Assembly: GCF_002902945.1 (NCBI RefSeq)
Contig: NZ_CP026103.1
Location: forward strand, 62,001 to 126,000
DNA: 64,000 nt
DNA from: Paraburkholderia caribensis
GTDB lineage: Bacteria; Pseudomonadota; Gammaproteobacteria; Burkholderiales; Burkholderiaceae
Reading direction: 5' to 3'
Of the stretch, positions 33,491 through 40,141 are shown one piece after another. The first letter of the stretch is position 1. Each line of letters starts with the position of its first letter. Both the position numbers and the translations under genes were made by a program. The notes below the pieces were generated by a model. The model was given only the letters and a program-made list of their open reading frames with translations, was not told the origin of the DNA and ran no database searches.

Positions 33491-34142
33491 TGGCATCCGC
33501 GAATTGTTAGCTCGCTTCAAGCGTCGCCCCTGTGCGGGGCGGCACCTACTTTTCTTTGCCGCCGCAAAGAAAAGTAGGCAAAAGAAAGCGGCTCACACCG
33601 CCAGCGCTAGTTCTTGCCTGAGGGCCCCCACAGGTTCTTACGCTTCACACGGCAACCACGTGACCCACGTCCGTTGCCAACGCTCTGAATGAGCGCCTCA
33701 CCCGCTTCATATCCCCGCGTTTCAGCATGCCTCACCAGACAGTCCGCGGCCGCCCAGGTGGCAAACTGTGTGTCGGCTTTCGCGCCATACGCGCACCACT
33801 CCGAACCGATAGCGCACGCGTCCCACCCGGTAAGAGCGCCACCCTATACAACGCGACAACCTACACACAGTTTGCCACCTGGGCGGCCCATACCATTCGC
33901 TGGCGCTTGCACGAGTGCGGGTAATTGAAGCGGGTGAGGCGTACATTCGAAGCGTTGGCAACGGGCAGCAACCGGGGCGCTGGCGTGTGAAGTGTGGGGA
34001 CGTTGGGGGCCCGTGGGTAAACGTCAAGAATTGGCGGTGTGAGCCGCTTTCTTTTGCCTACTTTTCTTTGCGGCGGCAAAGAAAAGTAGGTGCCGCCCCG
34101 CACAGGGGCGACGCTTGAAGCGAGCTAACGAATCGCGGATGC
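33491..34142. repeat. Long palindromic element, copy A
   Basis: The two ends are inverted copies of each other for about 110 bp (33491-33603 against 34031-34142). Symmetric blocks continue inward to the centre near 33817, for example CCGCCCAGGTGGCAAACTGT at 33750 and its complement at 33867. Each arm contains a perfect 15-bp hairpin, CCTACTTTTCTTTGC with loop CGCC (33545-33578 on the left). It holds no transposase. A second copy lies at 35459-36158 in the same orientation. Confidence 0.85.
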
Positions 34143-34149
34143 CAGCGCA

Positions 34150-34176
34150 AAAAACCAAAAACCAAAAACCAAAAAC
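34150..34176. repeat. Heptanucleotide tandem repeat
   Basis: AAAAACC is repeated three times, with a partial fourth, directly at the right edge of palindromic element copy A. Confidence 0.75.
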
Positions 34177-34224
34177 AACGCCCGCGCCGCCAAGGCCCCC
34201 AACCCGAAGACCCCCACTCACCTC

Positions 34225-34461
34225 TCAGACCTTCCCCTCGGCTTTCAGCCGACGATACTCATCAACCGGCAACCCACCCCATCCCCAGTTTTCCTTCTCG
34301 ACTTCCTGAATAACGACGAAGGTCGCTTCCAGCGGCTTGTTCAGCACCTTCAGCAGCAGTTCGCTCGTTCCCTTGATGAGTTGCGCCTTCTCTTCCGGTG
34401 TCACTGCGTTCGTGCCGGGTGTGTTTCCCTCGCGTGTAACCTGAATAGTCACGATAGGCAT
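34225..34461 (-). CDS. 4-oxalocrotonate tautomerase family protein
   Basis: A 78-residue protein. Pro follows the initiator Met and would be the catalytic N-terminal base after Met removal. The pattern Thr-Ile-Gln-Val-Thr-Arg-Glu, Glu-Glu-Lys-Ala-Gln-Leu-Ile-Lys-Gly and Val-Val-Ile-Gln-Glu-Val is typical of the longer bacterial tautomerases. Such enzymes isomerise unsaturated oxoacids or dehalogenate. ATG 34461 is the only start that places Pro second. It is downstream of an SDR gene on the same strand (67 bp), both flanked by the palindromic elements. Confidence 0.85.
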   Translation of the reverse strand: MPIVTIQVTREGNTPGTNAVTPEEKAQLIKGTSELLLKVLNKPLEATFVVIQEVEKENWGWGGLPVDEYRRLKAEGKV

Positions 34462-34528
34462 CAGAATCTCCGTAGTGTCGTGTGAGGCCGGCGCCGCTGC
34501 CGGCGCCTCGCCGTGCTTGTTGAGGTGC

Positions 34529-35239
34529 TTAGTGGCCTGCGCTCTGGCCGCCGTCGACGTGCAGGATCTCGCCCGTGACGAACGACGCGGAATCGAGATA
34601 CAGCACGGCATTGACGATGTCGCTCATCTCGCCCATGTGGCCGACGGGATGCAGCGCACCCAGTGCTTCGTGGGTTTCCGGCGCGTGCATCGGCGACTTG
34701 ATGATGCCGGGCGAAACGGCGTTCGCGCGGATGCCCGACTTCGCGTATTCGATGGCGAGCGACCTGGTTGCGGCGTTCAGGCCGCCCTTGGTCAACGATG
34801 CGAGAACCGACGGCACGCCTGAGATTGCGTGATCGACGAGGCTCGTCGAGATTTGCAGGACGTGGCCGCTCTTGTTCTTTTCCATCTCGGCGATGGCGAG
34901 CTGCGTGATATGGAAGAAGCCGTTCACATTCACATTGAGCACGGCGGCGTAGTCTTCGGCCGTGTATTGCGTGAACGGCTTGGCGATGAAAATACCTGCG
35001 TTGTTGATCAGCGTGTCGACACGGCCGAAGCGTGCAATCGCTTCCGACACGGCACGTTGCGCGACTGCGCGGTCGCCGATGTCGCCAGCGATCGCCACGA
35101 CGTTCGGATCGTCCGACGGCTTGATCGAACGCGCAACAGCGACGACGCGATAACCATGCTCGCGGAAGCCCTTGACGATCTCGGCGCCAATGCCTTGCGA
35201 TGCACCCGTGACGATTGCTACTTTTTCCGAATTGCTCAT
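34529..35239 (-). CDS. SDR-family protein lacking the catalytic Tyr
   Basis: A 236-residue SDR with the cofactor motif Thr-Gly-Ala-Ser-Gln-Gly-Ile-Gly and Asn-Asn-Ala-Gly. The catalytic Ser (Ile-Ser-Thr-Ser) and Lys (Leu-Thr-Lys-Gly-Gly) are in place, but the Tyr normally four residues before Lys is Ala (Val-Leu-Ala-Ser-Leu-Thr-Lys). The closing Val-Asp-Gly-Gly is usual. It may use another residue, or act as a binding protein. It is the first gene of a two-gene unit with the tautomerase. Confidence 0.85.
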   Translation of the reverse strand: MSNSEKVAIVTGASQGIGAEIVKGFREHGYRVVAVARSIKPSDDPNVVAIAGDIGDRAVAQRAVSEAIARFGRVDTLINNAGIFIAKPFTQYTAEDYAAVLNVNVNGFFHITQLAIAEMEKNKSGHVLQISTSLVDHAISGVPSVLASLTKGGLNAATRSLAIEYAKSGIRANAVSPGIIKSPMHAPETHEALGALHPVGHMGEMSDIVNAVLYLDSASFVTGEILHVDGGQSAGH

Positions 35240-35458
35240 GATGGACCTCGAACTGTTGTTCGGCTTGTGTCGGAATTGACAGTGCCGTTAGGTCGTAAAT
35301 CTAGGCTTCCTCGGCGGCGTTGCGAACACCCGGGTTGGACAAACTGTTGTGATTGCGAGGAATAAATGGGTTTTTGCTGTCTGCGACGCGGGTTGGTTTT
35401 TTGTCGTTGCGGTGGGTGTGGGCGGGCAGGGTTTTTGCCTTTGGGCTGGCAGTTGCGG

Positions 35459-36158
35459 TTTTGAGTTGTTGGGCTTTGCGCTGGCATCCGCGATGCGTTA
35501 GCTCGCTTCACACGTCGCCCCTGTGCGGGGCGGCACCTACTTTTCTTTGCCGCCGCAAAGAAAAGTAGGCAAAAGAAAGCGGCTCACACCGCCAATTCTA
35601 GTTCTTGCCTGAGGGCCCCCAAAGGTTCTTACGCTTCACACGGCAATCACGTGACCCACGTTCGTTGCCAACGCTCTGAATGAGCGCCTCACCCGCTTCA
35701 CGCACCTGCGTTTGAGCATGCCGTGCCAGACAGCCCACCGCCGCCCAGGTGGCAAACTGTGTGTAGGCCCTGGTACCTCACACGCATCACTCCGGACCGA
35801 TTTCGCACGCGTCCCACCCTGTAAGAGCGCCACCCTATACGACGCGACAACCTACACACAGTTTGCCACCTGGGCGGCACATACCATTCGCTGCCGCTGG
35901 CCTTTGTACGGGAGTCTGAAGCGGGTGAGGCGCCAGTTCGATGCGTTGGCAACGCACACGAACAAGGGCGTTGCCGTGCGAAGTGTGGGGACGTTGAGGG
36001 CCCGTGGGTAAACGTCAAGGATTGGCGGTGTGAGCCGCTTTCTTTTGCCTACTTTTCTTTGCGGCGGCAAAGAAAAGTAGGTGCCGCCCCGCACAGGGGC
36101 GACGCGTGAAGTGAGCTAACGCATCGCGGATGCCAGCGCAAAGCCCAACAACCCAAAA
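35459..36158. repeat. Long palindromic element, copy B
   Basis: Same element as copy A, same orientation, about 700 bp because its outer arms pair further: TTTTGAGTTGTTGGG at 35459 against CCCAACAACCCAAAA at 36144. The arms include the perfect hairpin CCTACTTTTCTTTGC-CGCC and GTGCGGGGC blocks. The centre is near 35808. Open frames of about 100 codons occur within it in the same position as in copy A but have no recognisable protein. Between 35240 and 35458 nothing else was seen. Confidence 0.85.
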
Positions 36159-36173
36159 CCCAACAACCCAAAA
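36144..36173. repeat. 15-bp tandem duplication
   Basis: CCCAACAACCCAAAA is repeated twice in tandem at the right end of palindromic element copy B. Only the first unit pairs with the left arm. Confidence 0.8.
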
Positions 36174-36319
36174 CCGCACGTCTCACTCACGATGATGTCA
36201 TGCATCATCAATCATCATTTTACTTGATCGATCGCCGCTCCTATCGTTGAGGAAAGCAGAAGAGCGTGTCGGGTAGCCCCCGAAATGCGCCCACTTCGAA
36301 ACGAAATACAGGAGACATC

Positions 36320-36634
36320 GTGGTCCAAACGACTGCACTTCACAACGTCCGGTTGTCGCCGGCTTTCGTACGACTCGTCGCGCGGCGGCGCAGGCTCGTC
36401 GTATTGCTCACGCTCGGCACCTTGCTGCCTTACTACGCATTCGTGCTGACAGCAGGCTTCGCGCCGCAAGTGCTCGCGTTGAAGCTGTTTCCCGGCAGTG
36501 TCATGACGATCGGCTGGCCGTTGGGCGTCGCGCTGATCGTCGGCACGTGGATACTGACGGGCATCTATATTCACCGCGCAAACGGCGAGTTCGACGAGTT
36601 GACCGCTCAGGTCCTCGCGGGAGACGCGCAATGA
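36320..36634 (+). CDS. DUF485 membrane protein
   Basis: A 104-residue protein with two transmembrane helices (Leu-Val-Val-Leu-Leu-Thr-Leu-Gly to Ala-Phe-Val-Leu and Ile-Gly-Trp-Pro-Leu-Gly-Val-Ala to Ile-Tyr-Ile-His-Arg) and the DUF485 end Glu-Phe-Asp-Glu-Leu. GTG 36320 is preferred because GGAG lies just upstream; an ATG at 36266 lacks one. It overlaps the following symporter by four bases (ATGA), the usual yjcH-actP pairing. Confidence 0.8.
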   Translation: MVQTTALHNVRLSPAFVRLVARRRRLVVLLTLGTLLPYYAFVLTAGFAPQVLALKLFPGSVMTIGWPLGVALIVGTWILTGIYIHRANGEFDELTAQVLAGDAQ

Positions 36635-38304
36635 AACGATGCTTCGAACTCATCGGCGGCGTGCTGGCCGCCTGCATCGCCTGCGACGCAATGGCCGCAG
36701 CGGAGGTGCTCGAAAAAGCACAGAAGCAGCCGCTCAACACGACGGCCATCGTCATGTTCCTCGCGTTCGTCGTCGCGACGCTCGGCATCACGTATTGGGC
36801 GGCGTCGAAGACCCGGTCGATGAAGGACTTCTACAACGCCGGCGGTGGCATTTCCGGTTTTCAGAACGGTCTCGCGCTGGCGGGCGACTATATGTCGGCG
36901 GCGGCGCTGCTCGGCGTGACGAGCATGATCTTCTTCAACGGCTACGACGGCATGCTCTACGCGGTGAGCTTCTTCGTCGCGTGGCCGTTGCTGATGTTCC
37001 TGTTTGCCGAGCGCATCAGAAATCTGGGGCAGGTCACGATCGCCGACATTGCATCGTTCAGACTCGACCAGCAAAGAATACGCACGCTCATGGCATTCGG
37101 CTCGCTGACGGTGGTGTGCTTCTATCTCGTCGTGCAGATGGTGGGCGCGGGTCAACTGATCCAGTTGCTGTTCGGGCTTCAATACAACTATGCCGTCGTC
37201 GTGGTCGGCGCGTTGATGGCGGTGTACGTGACCTTCGGCGGCATGGTTGCGACAACCTGGGTGCAGATCATCAAGGCCGTACTCATGCTGTTCGGCGCGA
37301 CCCTGCTTGCGGTTCTCGCGTTGAGCAAGTTCGGTTTCTCGATCGACGACATGTTCGCGCTAGCGATCGCCACACATAAGAGCGGCGCCGGCATCATGCT
37401 GCCGAGCAAGCTCGTCGCCGATCCGTTTGCGATGCTGTCGCTGTCGGTGGGACTGGTGTTCGGCACGTCGGGCTTGCCGCATATCCTGATGCGCTTCTTC
37501 ACGGTGCCGGATGCCAAGGCGGCGCGCAAGTCCGTGTTCGTCGCGACGGGCTTTATCGGGTACTTCTTTCTGATCGTCATGGTGCTCGGCACGGCCGCGA
37601 TCGTGATCGTCGGCCGCAATCCGGCGTTCTACGAGGGCGGCGTGCCCGGCGGCAAGCTGATCGGCGGCGGCAACATGCCCGTCATGCATCTGGCGAAGGC
37701 AATGGGCGGCGATCTCGTGCTGGGCTTCCTGTCTGCCGTCGCCTTTGCAACCATCCTCGCTGTCGTGGCGGGACTGACGATGGCAGGCACATCGGCCATC
37801 TCGCACGATCTGTACGCGATGGTCATCAAGCGCAATCGCGCCGACCACGCGAAGGAAAAGCGTGTGTCGAGAATCGCGTCGATTGCGATCGCGGGCGTGG
37901 CCATCGTGCTCGGCATCGTGTTCAAGGATCAGAACGTCGCGTTCCTCGTGGCGCTGACCTTCAGCGTGGCCGCGTCGGTCAATTTTCCGATCCTCACGCT
38001 CGCGATCTACTGGAAAGGCCTGACGACACGCGGCGCGCTGATGGGCGGCATTGCAGGGCTCGTCAGCGCAGTGGGTCTGGTCGTGCTGTCGCCCGCTGTG
38101 TGGGTCAAGGTGCTCGGACACGCGACGCCCGTCTTCCCATACGACTACCCCGCGATCATTTCGATGTCGATCGCTTTCTTCTTCACCTGGATCGGATCGG
38201 TCACCGATCAGGGCGCGAGAGCGGCAAACGAACGCGAGCAATTCGACGAGCAGTTTGTCCGCGCCCAGACGGGCATCGGTTCGTCGCGCGCCGCCAGTCA
38301 CTAG
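36631..38304 (+). CDS. Sodium:solute symporter, ActP-like monocarboxylate permease
   Basis: A 557-residue protein. An N-terminal signal-like segment precedes about 13 transmembrane helices. The SSF features are Lys-Asp-Phe-Tyr-Asn-Ala-Gly-Gly-Gly-Ile-Ser, Gly-Asp-Tyr-Met-Ser-Ala-Ala, and Gly-Leu-Pro-His-Ile-Leu-Met-Arg-Phe-Phe-Thr-Val. It imports acetate or similar short acids with sodium or protons. It is second in a four-gene run (DUF485, this gene, cytochrome b561, nitronate monooxygenase). Confidence 0.9.
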   Translation: MKRCFELIGGVLAACIACDAMAAAEVLEKAQKQPLNTTAIVMFLAFVVATLGITYWAASKTRSMKDFYNAGGGISGFQNGLALAGDYMSAAALLGVTSMIFFNGYDGMLYAVSFFVAWPLLMFLFAERIRNLGQVTIADIASFRLDQQRIRTLMAFGSLTVVCFYLVVQMVGAGQLIQLLFGLQYNYAVVVVGALMAVYVTFGGMVATTWVQIIKAVLMLFGATLLAVLALSKFGFSIDDMFALAIATHKSGAGIMLPSKLVADPFAMLSLSVGLVFGTSGLPHILMRFFTVPDAKAARKSVFVATGFIGYFFLIVMVLGTAAIVIVGRNPAFYEGGVPGGKLIGGGNMPVMHLAKAMGGDLVLGFLSAVAFATILAVVAGLTMAGTSAISHDLYAMVIKRNRADHAKEKRVSRIASIAIAGVAIVLGIVFKDQNVAFLVALTFSVAASVNFPILTLAIYWKGLTTRGALMGGIAGLVSAVGLVVLSPAVWVKVLGHATPVFPYDYPAIISMSIAFFFTWIGSVTDQGARAANEREQFDEQFVRAQTGIGSSRAASH

Positions 38305-38333
38305 TGAACGCTGCAATCGATAGGGAACAAAAA

Positions 38334-38942
38334 ATGTCGAACTCGCCTACGTCATCCACACGCGATGCTCAAGTGCGCAGCACGCATGTACACGGCCGCT
38401 TTCAGTGGCGCGATACGGGCTTGGGTTTTTCGCCCGTCACGATCGCGCTGCACTGGATCGTCGCGGCGCTGGTGCTCGCGATCATCGGCATCGAGATCGC
38501 GCTTGTCGCGGCGCCGAATGCCGAGCTAGCGAGGGTTCTGAATCTGCTCGGCGCGATTCTGTTTCCGGTCTCGGTCTATCGGTTCTGGGCGCGCCTGACG
38601 TCGTGGCATCCGTTGCCGCTCGGCACGCCGAATCCGGTCGAGGTGATCGTGAGCCGGTCGGTTGCGACTGCGCTGGCGCTGGCGATGGTGCTGCTCCCCG
38701 TCGCCGCGTGGCTGGCTAAATCGGCGGCTGGCCAGCTGGTCGAATTGCCCGGCGGATGGATCATTCCATCGCCGATGCAGCCGAATCCGCAGGCCGCGCA
38801 GGTCTTCGAGGTGCTCTTCAGGATCGGCGCAACGCCGTTCGTGCTGGGCCTGGCGCTGCATATCTTCGGTGCCTGCAAGAATCATTTCGTGTTGAAGAAC
38901 GATGCGTTGAAACGCATGCTTGGCAAACGCGTGGAGCTTTGA
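38334..38942 (+). CDS. Cytochrome b561-like membrane protein
   Basis: A 202-residue protein with four transmembrane helices and heme-ligand His residues (Ala-Leu-His-Trp-Ile-Val, Leu-Ala-Leu-His-Ile-Phe-Gly). It resembles bacterial YodB/CybB cytochromes that move electrons between the quinone pool and a periplasmic partner, although it keeps fewer His than usual. It lies between the symporter (29 bp) and a nitronate monooxygenase (3 bp), so all are probably cotranscribed. Confidence 0.78.
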   Translation: MSNSPTSSTRDAQVRSTHVHGRFQWRDTGLGFSPVTIALHWIVAALVLAIIGIEIALVAAPNAELARVLNLLGAILFPVSVYRFWARLTSWHPLPLGTPNPVEVIVSRSVATALALAMVLLPVAAWLAKSAAGQLVELPGGWIIPSPMQPNPQAAQVFEVLFRIGATPFVLGLALHIFGACKNHFVLKNDALKRMLGKRVEL

Positions 38943-38945
38943 ATC

Positions 38946-39932
38946 ATGAGCACAACAGGTTTTGAGTTGGGTGGAAACGCCGTCACGAAGCTCTGTGGCG
39001 TCAGATATCCGATCTTCCTCGCCGGCATGGCCGCGATCTCCGGTCCGAAGCTCGTTGCCGCCGTCGCCAATGCGGGCGGGATGGGAACGGTGGGCGGTTT
39101 GCGTCTGCCGCCGCTCGCGCTGCGGCGATGGATCCGTGAAACGAAAGAACTGACTGACAAGCCGTTCGGCGTCAATCTCGTCCCTTCGTTCGGCGGCCCG
39201 GATGTATTCGAGGCGCAGTTTCAGGTCGTGTTGCAGGAAAAGCCCAAAATGCTGTCGCTGTTCTATGCGGAGAACTATCCGCATATGATCTCGCGCGCAA
39301 AGGACGCGGGAATGGTGGTGATGGTGCAGGTCGGTTCCGTGGAGCTCGCGCGCAAGGCTATCGCGCAGGGCGCCGATATCATCACTGCGCAGGGCAGCGA
39401 AAGCGGCGGGCATCTGAACCGCGGCACGATTGGATTGCTTTCGCTGCTGCCGTCGCTCATCGCTGCGGCGGGCGGGCGTCCTGTGCTCGCGGCAGGCGGG
39501 ATCACGAATCGCGACGACGTCCGCACGGTGATGAACATGGGCGCGGGCGGCGTGCTCTGCGGCACGGCTTTCGTTGCGTGTGACGAGTCGAATGCTCATC
39601 CGCTTTACAAGCAGAAGATCGTCGATGCGACGGTCGATGACACCGAATACCGCACCGGCTATTCGTTCGGCTGGAAATACGGCACGCCGCACCGGGTCAT
39701 TCCGAATCGCGACAAGTGGAACCTGTTGCGGCATATCGGCGGCGGCGCGCGGGCGATCGACAAACCGAGAATGGCGCAGAAGTTGTCGTTGTATGCGGGG
39801 CAGGGCGTCGGGAAGATCGACCGTGTGATGTCGGCGGCGGCGCGCGTGGAGGAACTCGTGAAGGGGCTTGCTGACGAAGGCGAGCGGGATGCGGCTGAAC
39901 CGTTCGAGGGGGCCCGGTTGCGCTATGCGTAG
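38946..39932 (+). CDS. Nitronate monooxygenase family flavoprotein, second copy
   Basis: A 328-residue FMN protein: Leu-Cys-Gly-Val-Arg-Tyr-Pro-Ile-Phe-Leu-Ala-Gly-Met-Ala, Gln-Gly-Ser-Glu-Ser-Gly-Gly-His-Leu with the catalytic-type His, and Leu-Ala-Ala-Gly-Gly-Ile-Thr-Asn. It is divergent in sequence from the family member at 31635 and begins three bases after the cytochrome b561 stop. The substrate is unknown; enoyl reductase-like (FabK) relatives share this fold. Confidence 0.85.
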   Translation: MSTTGFELGGNAVTKLCGVRYPIFLAGMAAISGPKLVAAVANAGGMGTVGGLRLPPLALRRWIRETKELTDKPFGVNLVPSFGGPDVFEAQFQVVLQEKPKMLSLFYAENYPHMISRAKDAGMVVMVQVGSVELARKAIAQGADIITAQGSESGGHLNRGTIGLLSLLPSLIAAAGGRPVLAAGGITNRDDVRTVMNMGAGGVLCGTAFVACDESNAHPLYKQKIVDATVDDTEYRTGYSFGWKYGTPHRVIPNRDKWNLLRHIGGGARAIDKPRMAQKLSLYAGQGVGKIDRVMSAAARVEELVKGLADEGERDAAEPFEGARLRYA

Positions 39933-40056
39933 GGTGCGGTGATTCGACGGCCGGGCATCGAGGCCGGCTGGTCGGCTCGTCGTGCGCGGGAAGCGATTCA
40001 GCGAGGTTCCTTGGCTAGCGGCTGCGAAATCGTGTCACTCCGGAACCCGTTCCCCC

Positions 40057-40091
40057 AAAAAAAAGCGCCGCGGGCATTCAGCCCGCGGCGC
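40057..40091 (-). terminator. Rho-independent terminator of acnB
   Basis: On the minus strand GCGCCGCGGGC pairs perfectly with GCCCGCGGCGC around a 5-base loop and is followed by eight T residues. It lies 50 bp after the acnB stop. Confidence 0.92.
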
Positions 40092-40141
40092 CATTGCGTG
40101 GTGCTACGACGAGAACGACACGCCGTAGCCCGACAGCACGC

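Noticed and set aside
33311..33520. A minus-strand frame with Lys-Ala repeats.
   Set aside because: It is the translation of the TTTTGC/TTTCGC microsatellite.
33722..34027. A frame of about 100 codons inside palindromic element A, with a similar frame at 35698-36018 in element B.
   Set aside because: The similarity follows from the repeat itself. Sequence is Arg/Ser/Pro-rich, has no start signal and symmetric frames occur on the other strand.
33449..36173. CRISPR array in the repeat region.
   Set aside because: Repeats are long palindromes and simple tandem units, not regularly spaced short repeats with unique spacers.
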